Part shown: in pieces, positions 1 through 11,397 of the stretch
Position numbering within the stretch: position 1 is the first letter of the stretch
How the letters are laid out: each line of letters opens with the position of its first letter
DNA from: Clarireedia homoeocarpa
Taxonomy: Eukaryota; Ascomycota; Leotiomycetes; Helotiales; Rutstroemiaceae
Direction: 5' to 3'
DNA: 64,000 bases
NCBI GenBank assembly: GCA_001465935.1
Contig: LNKV01000025.1
Location: 453,609-517,608, forward strand
Made by a program: the position numbers and the translations under genes
Notes under the pieces: model-generated
Databases searched by the model: none
Seen by the model: only the letters and a program-made list of their open reading frames with translations
What the model was told of the DNA's origin: nothing

Positions 1-408
1 ACATTATATAACAAGAACCGAATTAGTTGCAACTTTTGAGAATTAGGTCATCCGACGCTGCTTCTAGTCTCTCTAGTAGACATACAAGAGTCCCTAGCTC
101 TTCTAACATTTCTCTACTTACCGGATGCTAGGAAGGTTCTCGTCTGGATTTGAGAACATTATTGACGTCTTCTGCTTTCCGTTTACTGAGAAACATGTAG
201 TCAAATGCGTGACATCCCGGCTGTGAGCTAAACTTCGGATAGACCATCTTGATACGCCAGTCGCAACACCTTGAATTCCATCCTGGCGTATATAAGTTTG
301 CGATTCGTCCTATCTATATGCAGCTACTCTGCTCGTATAAACTTGTCTATTCTATTCTATATGTCTATCAAAATCACAACAAAGTTTACCTTATTCATTA
401 ATCTCTCA
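1..408. other. 3' flank of the thioesterase gene, no gene seen
   Basis: No coding region is supported here. The short reading frames entering it are shadows of the thioesterase gene that ends at 409. Nothing RNA-like or repetitive stands out. Confidence 0.6.
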
Positions 409-1565
409 TTACAATAAATCTCTATACTTCCCCAAAGCCGCCGATCTACTACCCGTGAACTCCTGCTGCAAGCCTTCCAATGCAGCAAAATGCTCGGCAT
501 ACTGCAGACCTCTTTTGTTCTCCTCTTCGACTCTCTTCCAATCCCACACAATGGTTTTCTCTGTCTTTTCCTCTTTCGACTCCTCCTCCTTCTCCTCCAG
601 TAATTCCGGTGTCGACTGCCCAGAACTAGCCATGCTATGCCATCCGCCCGGCCTTTCAGGCAACAACCCAGATGCATTCAACACCACCTCAGGATGAACC
701 GTCAACCTTCCCAACTTCATTACATATTTACTCAGCGAGCTCGCAAAAATGTACTTCTCATCAATATTCTCCGCCGGCTCCCCATCCTGCATCTCGAACG
801 TCGCATTGCGTCCCCCGAACCAAGACCCATCACTGAGCACAAAACCCCTCGGCTTGACCTTTCCCTTCTTCACGAAATGCGTCAGAACATATATCCATTT
901 CCTGTCCCAGCACAGTATCCGACTCCACATCTCATAGCCCTCATAGATCCCTATCTCTCGTTTGAAATTACACATTACACCTCCTAGCATGATTCCCCAT
1001 CTGCCTTTCACCGCATTGCCGTCCTTGTCTAGGACCAGGTTGCGCTTGGTGTTGCGCTGTAGCGAGTGAATTCCCGGTTGCAGGAGACAGCATATAATGT
1101 GTGAGCGAGTGACGTCGAGATCGGAGAAATAGGTTGAGTTCGACTTGTGCATGTTGTAATCGCATTCCCATAGCGCCGCGCGGGAAGTGGAGATTACGGG
1201 AAGGAAAATGCAGGAAGGACCGACATCTTGTGGGATGTGCGGAATTGAGAAGACAAGATGCTTGAGAATTGCGTTCCAGACTCGATACTGCGATTTTGTC
1301 AGAATCCTACATTCATGACGGGAGGTATAGGAGAGTCTCCTGGGAGAGATATAGTAGTAGGGAAAGAACATACATGCCAAACACCGGGTAAATTCTTCAA
1401 ATTTGCTATTAAGACAACCGCAGCAGCTATGCGAGAGTAACTCCCCGGTCCAGTAAATACATCGGTTAGGAGCTTCTGAATATTAACATGTGAAGCGCCG
1501 GCTGCTGCCACAAAGGCAGTAGTGAAAACTATAGATTTAAGAGGAAGGCGAGTTGCGGAAGCCAT
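409..1565 (-). CDS. THEM6-like acyl thioesterase (hot-dog fold), membrane-anchored
   Basis: Two exons, 1565..1374 and 1287..409, join in phase 0 across an 86-nt intron (GTATGT donor, CGCAG acceptor) to give 356 residues. The N-terminus has a hydrophobic stretch around residues 8-25, probably a membrane anchor. Just after the junction the product reads LPGVWHYRVWNA, followed by WECDYNMHKSNSTYFSDLD, which matches the THEM6/4HBT_2 thioesterase pattern (D-x-N-x-H-x-N-N-S-x-Y with a following DLD). A near C-terminal segment VVLNASGLLPERPGGW also fits this fungal family, often mislabelled 'capsule polysaccharide biosynthesis protein'. Expected role is hydrolysis of acyl-CoA or a related thioester at a membrane; the substrate is unknown. 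The last 80 residues are charged and rich in E and K. Family is fairly sure, function inferred. Confidence 0.85.
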
Positions 1566-2104
1566 TCTAGAACGATGAATGACAATGTAGGTATCCAGAT
1601 TAAAGAGAGTGGGAGGGCTTATATGCTCTAGGGAAGAGTGACGGGAGATGCAAAAAAAGGAAATCGAAATGGGTGAGAAATTGGTGAGAAGATAGTTATT
1701 ATTCTTCGAAATATCCTTGATAGATAAAATTGTCAGGGGTGTAGAACTACCTCGTGAAGCCGAGGCTCGGAGAGATGAGACGCCGATGAAGAATTACACC
1801 GAGAAAATGCTTCGGAGCAGGCTCTGTAGGCGCTTGGCAGGGCTGGGCAACTTATACGGCTGCGGTATTCAATTGTTATCCGTCCTTTCACATCGCTGTC
1901 ATGTCATAGTAAGCATGTGTTTTGGATGTTTTAAACTGTTTTTGTATTATACATAAATAGCCTCTTTCTCAGCGTAAAAACGTCCTCCGTTCCATATCAT
2001 TTCCATTTCTTTTTTTTTCCAAAGGTCTTGTTGCCAGTCATACGCTTGTTACACGAGTCATTGTCCATAACACTCTCCTTTTTACATACATATATCAAAA
2101 ACAA
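1566..2104. other. intergenic, promoter of the thioesterase and 3' flank of the 7TM gene
   Basis: About 540 bases between two minus-strand genes, with no supported gene. It must contain the thioesterase promoter, but I cannot point to a specific element. Confidence 0.5.
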
Positions 2105-3888
2105 TTAGTCGCTCTCGTCAAGAATAAAGTCGTGGTGGGAGGCTGTGTCCGATCCTCCATGAATCGTAGTGGTTCCCGTTGTAGTCTCTCCTACGGAGTG
2201 CCTGTCCCCATAGCCATTTCCACTCCATTGCTGTTCTATCTGCAAAGACAGCCCGATTTCCATTTCGATTTGCCTAGTCCATAATTTCGGTGAACTTCCT
2301 TCACTTGTCGTATTTCGAGCATCCTGTCCTCCGAATGTCCTTTGGGTGCTCGATGATTTTGGTAATTTTTGCGATATCGGGCTGAGATTTCCGAATTCGA
2401 CGCTTGATTCTGGTCCCATTTTACCCGCCGTTACAGTGGTTGTAGTGCCTATCGAACCCTCCTCGTCTATGATTATTCCTCTCATCCTAGCCTGCAAGAC
2501 TGCTTGCTCTTCTGGTGAGGGAACTTTGGTGCCCATGCTGGATAATCGTTGGAATTCAGTCCCTTGTTCGTTTTGATGTTGCAACTCTATGCCCCCTCTC
2601 TTTTTACTTTTAGGGAAGCTCTGACGCTTTCCACAGCCGCAGAGAATTAGGTATTTGTATTGTTGAAATGATTTTGTGGTTCCAAAAACGAGGAAACAGA
2701 CGAGTGAGGTAGTGACACCAGGGATGAAGAATAAGATGTCCGTTATGGCACCGGATGTTGAGAAGTTGGGCGAAGAGGCTTTAGCGAGGAGCTGGAAGTT
2801 ATTAGATGAGAATAAGGAGAAGAATATTAAAACGGCTTCGAAAATTCTAGACGTTAACGTTAGCTTTCTGCATCCCCTTCAAATATGAAACAAAGAATGT
2901 AGACTGACAGAAGGATGACGAATACAGTGGTAAAACGAATCATCAAAGCACGATCATAGACAGCCCGACGAGTCGCTCGTGCAGCTGTAGCATCAGTCCC
3001 GGTGCTCACACCTGTCATTGTACGACTCGAGCCAAACCAGCCATTGTGCCTTTCATGTGAGAAAAGAAGTCGACGAGTTTTGACGTATTTGGTGAGAATG
3101 AGAACCATACAGACACTTCCAAATGTCATGCTTAACATCACTAAAGAAAATCAGTAAAAGAGTCCCTAAATACACAGGTTCTGGTCAACTTACTTGTGAT
3201 GGTAGACAATGCAAAAGATAGAAACTCGTTCTTCAATACCGACGGGGTGTTCGCCAGCCCTACAACAAGTCCAGGAAAGATAATGGCGAAGACTTTGGAG
3301 GCGAAAGCCACATGTTCTCTCCAGAGACCCAAGAAGTTTCCTCGTATCTCCCATGAGCCACAGAAAAGCTTTACGGACCTGTCTATGTTAGCCAATTTGC
3401 AAAAAGACTGATGAGGCTCGATTGCCATACCAAAACAGTACATTTAACGACATAACATTGTAACAATAAAACTCTGGTTGTCTAGTTAGTGCTGGTTGGG
3501 TAAGCGGATCTAATGAATACGTACGAATCAAATACAGAACACGATCTATCGTGTTTCCTATACCCGTAAGTCCCAGAGCTGGATTGTCAATGGCACGCAA
3601 TGCCTCCTTATAGTCGTCGCTTTTGACGATAGCCCAAGAAGTGTTGTAGTGTATTTGTTGGATGATTGATCCAAGAGTACTGATGGCAGAAAATCCTGAG
3701 AGAAAGGTGATATCTGTGTCCATGTTAGACCTGCGAACCAAGTATGGAGAGGTAGACTCACAAGACCATCGTTCACCGTAAGTCCATAGCATGCAAATGA
3801 GCGTGATAACTAATAGTAGGCATATTAACGAGTAGGTAAGTACAGCGGCAGAAGCACCAATGGCCTCCTGTGGTATCCCGGTGCCCAT
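2105..3888 (-). CDS. seven-transmembrane GPCR-like protein, six exons
   Basis: Exons 3888..3762, 3713..3525, 3473..3431, 3378..3194, 3140..2909 and 2846..2105 are separated by introns of 48, 51, 52, 53 and 62 nt. All have GT...AG ends and the phases close exactly to 505 residues. Only the spliced product shows seven hydrophobic helices: about 13-37, 44-65, 98-128, 142-163, 170-200, 246-272 and 284-310. A soluble tail of roughly 180 residues follows, rich in S, T, E and Q and likely cytoplasmic. Helix 3 contains the run YNVMSLNVLFWSVKLF. The seven spans and long tail resemble a fungal G-protein-coupled receptor, but I do not recognise a named class (not clearly Ste2, Ste3, Pth11 or carbon receptor), and no ligand can be proposed. 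Start at 3888 is the first ATG before helix 1. Confidence 0.78.
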
Positions 3889-5461
3889 TCAGTTAACAGT
3901 GAAGATGGCAATGATCAAACTTCATCTAGGTCGTTGGTAGGCCCATACCTTTCGAGCCTCAATGAAAATTACTCTCGATTTTGGAAGGCATACAGTCCTC
4001 AGCGTCTGAGATGGAAAATGACAACACGACTCCAAGAAAGAACACTTTGCTGGGGAATCTGGACTTTTACATGGCCTGCATGTTAACAATGGAAAATCGG
4101 TCGGAGAACTCAGACCAAGGGCTGAACGGATCTTCCAGACCCAGGAACAACTTATGGGGCATATTTGATCCCAAATATCTCATACGCACTGATGATCCTA
4201 GCTCATCGGATCAAATCCCGTGTTTTTTTCCCCCTGGAGTCTGAGATAGCAAGCATGCCACAGATCAAAAATGGTGGAGCCCAAGTCGAAAACGTGAGAT
4301 GCAAGGATATTATAATGGAGGTGGACTTGGCGGAAGAGAGTGGAACAGGGAACACAATGAAAAGATTGGCGAGTGAGCAACAAGAAATCATAGATAGGGT
4401 TCCACCTAAGCTATAGGAAGCGAGCATGATGTGCAGTCTCGGGTTTCGACTGTTTGTAAGCCCCCTCTGCCCACGCGATGATGTTTGAGAGATGGAACTC
4501 GCGACGCATTTTCGGAATATTCCTCTCTCATACTCAAGAAGCCTGTGCGCGGGATGAGGAACCGAGAGAACTTTTGCAATGATTCTTTACTAAGGTCAGT
4601 AATTAGACTGAATCCTACAACTAACTCAGCGTCCGACGCTGGGCTAGTTAGTTTCGTGCAATGGTGCTGGGAAAAAAAGTGTGAACGGCTGGGAAGGATG
4701 GGCAAAAGACGCTTACCGTTGGGCTATGCATATTGGTTAGGGTATTATTTCCTGGTAGAAGATTAATATTTACTACGCATAAACTTGGTGGGTAATCAAA
4801 CTGCGATATACCAACAGATCCCGTCCACAAGGGGTTGAAATTGTTGCAGGAATCCAAGTGTTCTCCTGGCATCTGCATGCGGTGTGCTCAACAGCTCAAG
4901 AAGCATGCGTTCCTCGGATCATTGAGACCTGTGTCTCTGCTCTCCACCGAGTATCAGACCACGCACGCGAAATCACTGAGCATCATTTTGTTGACTAGAA
5001 GGACTTGACTGATGGCCAGCGCTGTGGAGGCCCGAGGATCGCGTGTGATACGCGATGAGGATCTTCGTTGGGAATCATTCCGATAAAAATTCCGACGATG
5101 TCTTGAATGGACCCATAGAAGCAAGATGGATCCAAAAGTAGAATCTTACGACGTCTAGATCATCATCAACCTGGGGCGTCCCCTGGACAACGTCTGTCGT
5201 TGGTAGCCAATATATTATTGTACAAGTAGGGAAGGATATGCGGTCCTAATCTCAACTGGCTAGACCTGGAAAGATATCCAAAGGGAGCTTAGTCCACCAC
5301 AGAGTGGATAAAAGCGGCTGGACATTATTGAATTGCATACGAAGCTTTCTCGGGAGGCATACTTTGTGCCCGGTAGGGTTAACCGGCACTCAGATTTGGT
5401 ACCGCGGGGGATCCTCTCCCATTGTTCAGCTCTGTCTACGAAGTACGTACGTGGTACGAAA

Positions 5462-5520
5462 TAGTTCCAAGTTACGCGTATAGTTCCAAGTTACCGCGTA
5501 TAGTTCCAAGTTACCGCGTA
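5462..5520. repeat. 20-bp tandem repeat, three copies
   Basis: The unit TAGTTCCAAGTTACCGCGTA occurs at 5481 and 5501, with a first copy at 5462 that lacks one C. A TCCAAGTT remnant follows at 5521. Confidence 0.9.
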
Positions 5521-5637
5521 TCCAAGTTTATACTGCGCAGCTCGGACTCTTCTTCTTGAAGCATGCATCGTCGAGAGGGTCCATCAGATTAACAACGTAG
5601 AACTACGATACAACACTCTTACCACTAGCCGCTAGCC

Positions 5638-5692
5638 ACCATCCACCAGCCACCATCCACCATCCACTAGCCACTAGCCACTAGCCACTATG
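5638..5692. repeat. CCACTAG/CCACCAT 7-bp satellite
   Basis: Direct repeats of two related 7-base units, CCACCAT and CCACTAG, run for about 55 bases. A short microsatellite-like tract with no coding meaning. Confidence 0.8.
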
Positions 5693-5875
5693 TTTCTACA
5701 AAGTCCTCGTGGTACTTTGAAAAACTGCTGATCCAATGGGTATTATGACATCAGAGGCCGATATCTCAGACCTAACTCGAACTATTAGCAGAGGCTACCG
5801 CTGGTTATCTCCGGCGCTCCACCAGCAAACACCATCGTCCAGTAGCTTTCAGGGCGCAATATTAATGTCTAAAAC

Positions 5876-5996
5876 CGGTAGTGTCTTTAGCTAGACAAAC
5901 CAGCAGTGTCTTTAGCTAGACAAACCGGCAGTGTCTTTAGTTAGACAAACCGGCAGTGTCTTTAGTTAGACAAACCGGCAGTGTCTTTAGTTAGAC
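5876..5996. repeat. 25-bp tandem repeat, five copies
   Basis: GTGTCTTTAG starts at 5881, 5906, 5931, 5956 and 5981, an exact 25-base period. Each copy carries GTCT and AGAC arms around a short centre. Copies differ mainly by C/T or G/A changes: AGCTAG in the first two and AGTTAG in the last three, CCAGC versus CCGGC. It lies about 265 bases upstream of the ATG5 start. Confidence 0.92.
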
Positions 5997-6260
5997 TTTA
6001 GCAAAACTTTGAATACAATAGATCAATCACCAGAATATAATATCTTTGATTCGTCATGTATGCCCGAGGCGTTTGTTTAGTCGTAACGGGTAAATTGGCT
6101 CCAGGAAAATCTGCAGCCAAGATCTTTGCAGACATGGAGTTCTCAGCCAAGCCACAACCATAGTTCTAGCTTCGCGTGCCTCGCGTGCTTCGCGTGCCTT
6201 GCGCAATGATGATCCCACGGGTTCTGAATAAGACCCCATCACTGCTACGTCGACATAACG

Positions 6261-7153
6261 ATGCAGTCACTTGTTTGGGCGTCCACTATCCCCTTGTACA
6301 TCACGCATCCATCGTCTACTATACCGTATCTAATTAATATCCCGCGAGTCTCGTATCTTCCGCTGCTTCTACCACGATTGACTCTGTTCTTTGGAGAAGA
6401 TGTAGTGCTATCCAGCTTCACCTACGAAGGGATTCTCTTGAAGAACCTGCCAGCGGGCCTACTATGCGATTTATATCAACCGCAGTTGCCATGGAGGATC
6501 GAGCTAGGGGACGGCCCATTGTTTGACATTCACGACACCTTTATAAATAGTGTCAAGGAGGTATTTTCTATCCACCGAAACTCCTCGCTGCACTGGTTTG
6601 TAGTGACCCTTTGAAGGCAGATTTCATTCGCAATAGCAATGCGAAAGGGATAATGAGCATGTCCAAAGAACATTCCACACAATTATGGAACTCGGTGCAA
6701 GATAGTATGGCATTCCATCTTTCTATACTGGCGCGCAAAGATACTGATACTGCCCCCGTAGATGATTTCGCGACCTACCTCAAAATCTCTACAATTCTTC
6801 TCAACCCCGCAACCCCGCTAAAGCACATACCGCTTCGAATCTACCTCCCTTCCTCAACCCCAAACTCAAGCTCTCTGCCTGCAACAAAGGCTCCAGGAGA
6901 AACCCCACTCTATACATTTAGGACTATCCAAACCCTCATACCTCCGCACACGGTTTCTAAAGAGCCGCAAACCATAGGAAGTGCTATGAATAGCATCCTC
7001 CCAACTTTATTTCCCAGTCGAAGAGATGCCATATTGGCTGAGGTCATCTTGCACGGCGCTACAGTACCCTTCAAAGCTGTCTTAGAGGAGTTGATGAGAG
7101 AGGCGAGTTATGCCGACGGGTGGATTAATGTCTGTGTGGTTATGTTGAACTAG
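6261..7153 (+). CDS. atg5: autophagy protein Atg5
   Basis: Three exons, 6261..6560, 6617..6704 and 6762..7153, with introns of 56 and 57 nt, give 259 residues. The splices restore SVKE/ADFIRN and SVQD/NDFATYLK, both typical of Atg5. Other hallmarks are IPLYITHPSS and YLPLLLPRL near the N-terminus, GDGPLFDIHDTF, KGIMSMSKEHSTQLW, FRTIQTLIPPHTV, and the C-terminal block LFPSRRDAILAEVILHG. Atg5 is covalently joined to Atg12 through a lysine. The conjugate binds Atg16 and acts as the E3-like factor that lipidates Atg8 on the growing autophagosome. KNLPAGLLCDLYQP has a cysteine where I would expect tyrosine. The start ATG gives a slightly short N-terminus, and the frame upstream stays open without another ATG nearby. 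Identity is confident. Confidence 0.95.
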
Positions 7154-9282
7154 GACTTGAAATGGATAGACCAAACCACGGCAGCTGTCAATGAGTCTCA
7201 AGCTCTACATATCGACCCAGACAAGGCTAAATGACATGGGGTAGTGAGATTTCCGGCCGTATCATGATATCTAGTATTGAAACCTATCTGTACAACTGCT
7301 ATCATAACGTCTGCCCACTTCATGATGCGAGCTCAAGAGCCCAAAAGTTCAAGAGATCTCATTGCTATCGTTTCAGAGCAAGTTAGCCCATATCACTCTA
7401 ACTTCACCGAGCGGACTGTTCGGTAATTCCACAAGCTCCTGATCGAAACCAAGCTAGACTTTATTGAGTCCGAATTATACTTTTGGCTTAGGTTTATGTT
7501 GGAGATGCACGGTATGGCACAAGCTTTATAGCTTGATCAAGCGGAACCGCGGAAATTGAGGTCTTCGAGTCGAGAACGCATTACTAGTTCTTAGTTCCTG
7601 CGGACATTGTACCATATATCATGCACTATTACTCCACGAATAAATGGCTTGTTTCTGTTAATGTGCTCATATTGCGACATTCTTCTCTGCAGTTACAGTT
7701 TCCCACTTCCAGCACTCTTGGAGGGCGGTGGAGCTTCGACAGAACTGGAGCTATGTCCTATTTCAGCTAAGATGTCGGCGGACATCAAACTCAAAGATGC
7801 TCACAACATTCTAAGATGATGCAAGAGCAGGAGCGCCGACATTACACCAAATATAGAGTTGACATCCAATGAATGCACCGCCCATCCTTATAAGATTGCG
7901 GATCCCCATTCTGGAATCTCGTTTGCTTCCTGCCCCGTACCCTGCAACCCCCCTCCTAGAATCTTTGGCTCCATTCGCACATTTTCCGCTGCTGCCCTCC
8001 CATCCATATGTATGCATCACCTCGCAACGAGCAATTCAGTCAAGATGGCCAATACATGAACGATCTTCACCCCCCAGGATGTAATCCAGCTCTATTTCTC
8101 GCAGACCGTTTTCGCTCATGACGATGGTATATAATAGTATCACGGACTTGCAATCCGTGACTTGACAATTCCTCGGAAAGACACACAACAGACTCTATCT
8201 ATCTTCCAGTCATGTCCACTCACTGAATTTCATCCATCCAACTACTCTTTTCCCGTTCTCTGCCTTCAATAGCTCGTACGCACGCGGTCAATGAACCGGA
8301 ACGCAACTGCATTCATCCACGGTCTTCCACATCTCCCTGAAGACCGTTTCATCTACTAGAAACGCCGGTTCCGGTGAGCATGTAAGTGACCACTTGCCAG
8401 AGTGTTTAGTGGGGAGTATGAGTTTGCAGTTCTGTTGAACGACTCAGATATCATAGACAGAAATCCAGCGTGTATGTTCTCCTTTCCACCCGGACACTTG
8501 CAAGAGAACTTGATAGATATAGATAATGTGCGTTCATATTGTAAGTAGGTAACTGACCCCCTCATCAACCATCTAGTATTCCCTGTCCATCCGACTGCTA
8601 GCTATCCACCCCATTGCCTACAAATCATCTCCCCTCGCCTATCCCAACAGCAACAGAGAAAAGGGAAACCCCTACGAAAACGAAACCATAGGAAGGGTAT
8701 AATGTAAAAGAAAACCACCTCTCGTGCAGTGCAGAAAGGCGAAGTGAAATAGAGCATCAGAAAACCCAAATCAACCACTTCTCTAAACCTCCCGCTCAGG
8801 AGAAATGATAATATGCTGCCTCGTTGCCAAAACAAACGAATAAAATAAACGGGGAGGAAATGAGATTATATATTACTCGAGCTATTACCAATATATCGTA
8901 TGCATTATACATGTTATGTTCTGCCGTGTAATGCAAATGCTGTGAAGAACACCTCGCATCCGTCAATGAACATCCCTTCCGTCCAATGTTTCTGCTTTCC
9001 CGGCTTGTCAGGATCCTGTCCTGCAATGGTGCGAGTGCGTATGCGTATGCAGATAAGTAAATGAAGTGGTTGATACGCCTGGTGCAACACCCTTGCATGC
9101 ATGCCCGTGCTGTGCTGTGGAGTCTTCTTAACTCCGTGATTATCTATTCAACGATTCCCCGATTCCCCCAAACCAATGCCCATTCGATATAGAGAATTCG
9201 TTATGCATAAAATGTCGTGAACACTTCGCTAGCCGCGCTGTGCTATCATCGTGCGTCTTCCTTCAAACAGACTTCACGCATC
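7154..9282. other. intergenic between ATG5 and the Yippee gene, no gene seen
   Basis: About 2.1 kb between the 3' ends of a plus and a minus gene. Reading frames here are short and unrelated to known families. I see no terminal repeats or transposase remnant. Confidence 0.5.
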
Positions 9283-10185
9283 TCAAAGCCCCGCAATCCC
9301 ACTGTCCTTGCTCGCCTCCCTCTTTCTTCGTTCAATTTTCTTTATTCTCCTCTTCTGCACCGTATCCGCATCCCAAGTTCCCGCAAAGAGTTCCTCGCAT
9401 TCCTCTTCATCTTCGCTGTCGAATACTACGAATCCCTTGCCTTCTTCATCCTCTTTGGTTTCGATGCTCTCATTTTCCTCGTCCCACGCATTGCTTTTGG
9501 AAACACCTTCATCTTCCCAGCATCCTACGCTCATTACCCTCTTGGTCTCCAATATGAATTTCCCGATCTTGTAGCGTTGGCCTGCCTCTTTCGCATCAAC
9601 GTATTTCCACCCGAGCAAAGAGTTGCATACAACGCAGTTCACGTCCGCGACTACATGATGACCGGTTAATAGCTCTCGGTTGACATGACGTCCGATGCGT
9701 GTATTAGCTAGGTTTTTTGTTTTGTCGACTTTGTTTGGTGGGAAAGGAGGAATGACGGGAGTAGGTGCTGGCGGCGGTGGTGCAACGAGATAGGCGCGGC
9801 CATGTCGGCCTGTGAAACCTTTGCTGACGATTTGGGAGGTATATGCTAGGTGCGTGGAGCAGCTGGAGCAGCGCAGCGTATCTGGGTATGGACGAGAGAG
9901 CTTCGTAGAGCTAGAATGGGGTGGTGTGCACGAGTGAGGGTTAGAGGGGTAGAGAGAGATATTCTGATCTTGGTCTTTGTCTGGGAAGAAATTCTGGGAA
10001 GGGAAGCTGCCGGAGGTTGGAGATGCGATAGGTGTAGTGCCGCACGAAGAAGTGGGGGAGTAGCTGAGGGCGGGGACTGTAGTGGAGGGGTCTGGCGATG
10101 CTGCGCTCTGGTGACGACGGAAGGGGAATGAGAATGAAGGGATCAGGTAGCTTGGAAACATAAGGCGATCGTTTGAAGAAGGCAT
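9283..10185 (-). CDS. Yippee-domain zinc-binding protein
   Basis: A single exon of 300 residues starting at MPSSNDRLMF; the frame stays open to 10326, but the extra 47 residues look non-coding. A proline- and serine-rich leader of about 100 residues precedes the Yippee domain at about 104-218. The zinc ligands are CSSC at 106-109 and CVVC at 184-187, with the signatures SKGFTGRHGRAYL, LLTGHHVVADVNC and LGWKY followed by RYKIGKFILE. Yippee domains share the CULT/Mis18 zinc fold and usually mediate protein contacts; no reaction is known for the fungal members. The linker between the two zinc halves is long and proline-rich, as in other fungal homologues. The tail is acidic, then basic (RRIKKIERRKR), possibly a nuclear localisation signal. 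Domain call is confident, cellular role is not. Confidence 0.88.
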   Translation of the reverse strand: MPSSNDRLMFPSYLIPSFSFPFRRHQSAASPDPSTTVPALSYSPTSSCGTTPIASPTSGSFPSQNFFPDKDQDQNISLYPSNPHSCTPPHSSSTKLSRPYPDTLRCSSCSTHLAYTSQIVSKGFTGRHGRAYLVAPPPPAPTPVIPPFPPNKVDKTKNLANTRIGRHVNRELLTGHHVVADVNCVVCNSLLGWKYVDAKEAGQRYKIGKFILETKRVMSVGCWEDEGVSKSNAWDEENESIETKEDEEGKGFVVFDSEDEEECEELFAGTWDADTVQKRRIKKIERRKREASKDSGIAGL

Positions 10186-10477
10186 TTTGAGAGTTTGTAG
10201 AGGGTCTTTTTCGGCGCGAATCTGAAGAGAAGGATTAGAGAATGCGAAAACGGAAACTTCTTGCTTCAAGTAAATATAGCACAAAGAAGTCGCGTGAGAG
10301 TGAGACCGCCGAGCAGACTTGAACAACTGACATACTTACACACAAACAAACAAGGCGTGGTTAATGCTTGGATACGGCGTGCTCTTCATTCACTTGTGAA
10401 GCATCGGGTTATAAGCAGGATATGTGCAAGTCATAGTGATATCACCGAGCTCATGAGGGATAAAGCGGTAGAGTAAT

Positions 10478-10517
10478 TAAGAAGCTCATATGGAGTAAAG
10501 AAGCTCATATAGAGTAA
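10478..10517. repeat. 20-bp direct duplication
   Basis: AAGAAGCTCATATGGAGTA is followed at once by a second copy with a single change (ATGGAG to ATAGAG), upstream of the Yippee gene. Confidence 0.8.
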
Positions 10518-11341
10518 ATTCCCCCTTTGTCGGTGTGTAATATGTGAAATGGGTTGGAAAGTTTCGTCTTTTTACCTAATAAACAAGAAGCCAAACACAG
10601 CCCTTGTTCTTCTTGGTATGCGTTTCTATGTGGATGTCTGCTTGTTCTGGCCTGAAGGACATGATGCGATGTACGATGCCGGTGGAGACTAGCAGACATG
10701 AGGGGCTCCATAGTATTGACGCCAGGAATGTTAGGTCTTATCGATAAGCAAACCGAGGCTCGGCTGGCACGGCTGGCTCCGGCTGGGGCGGGTCTCGTGA
10801 TATGCTGTGATGGATGGATGGGTGTCATGTTCATGTGCACGTGAAGGAGGTGCAAACCGTTTTTACGAGGTACCAGTGACACAAATATGTATCCAGGTGT
10901 CTGCTTTTTCGGCAATCATCCGATCACAGTCACTCACCCAGCGAAGCATTCTCGGACAAAACGGTCAATCACCACTCCTTATTCCGCGATCACACAACTT
11001 ACGGTATCGGGTCTAACGCGGACTGCAATGGGACTGGGTAAGCGGGTACATTTCATGCAGTGGCTGCGCAGTTTACCCATCTCTACTTCGGACTGTAATG
11101 TAAGATTACAAAGACAAAGTACTTCCGTACTCCGTAGAACAATTCGATGTTGCACATGGCTATGCAGAACAAATCATAGCGCGGACACTTGGTTGAACCA
11201 ACAGGTACAAAACTGGGGGTGGAATTATGCGTTGGCCCCTAACATTGCCCAGTAATGGAGTGTTGGAGCTCCCTCGAAGGTGCTTGGAGGTCCTCTAACG
11301 TCCTCTAATGTGGCTACTACGGAGTCGAGGGAGTGCTCCTC

Positions 11342-11397
11342 TTCATGATTCTAGCTCATGAGTATAGACTTCATGATTCTAGCTCATGAGTATAGAC
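11342..11397. repeat. perfect 28-bp tandem duplication
   Basis: Two identical 28-base copies start at 11342 and 11370. Each begins TTCATGATTCTAGCTCATGA and ends GTATAGAC, and contains the internal inverted pair TCATGA...TCATGA. Confidence 0.92.

Larger units (their letters stand above)
3889..6260. other. repeat-bearing spacer upstream of ATG5
   Basis: About 2.4 kb without a supportable gene. It holds three groups of short tandem repeats (near 5462-5520, 5638-5692 and 5876-5996) and a GCGTG-rich stretch near 6170-6200. Short reading frames at 3981-4900 show no recognisable domain and overlap each other on both strands. Confidence 0.55.

Noticed and set aside
5876..5996. Possible CRISPR array
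   Set aside because: The units are contiguous direct repeats with no unique spacers, and the host is a eukaryote.
10186..10326. N-terminal extension of the Yippee protein to 10326
   Set aside because: The extra 47 residues (MFKSARRSHS...) lack family similarity, and the ATG at 10185 gives the usual N-terminus.
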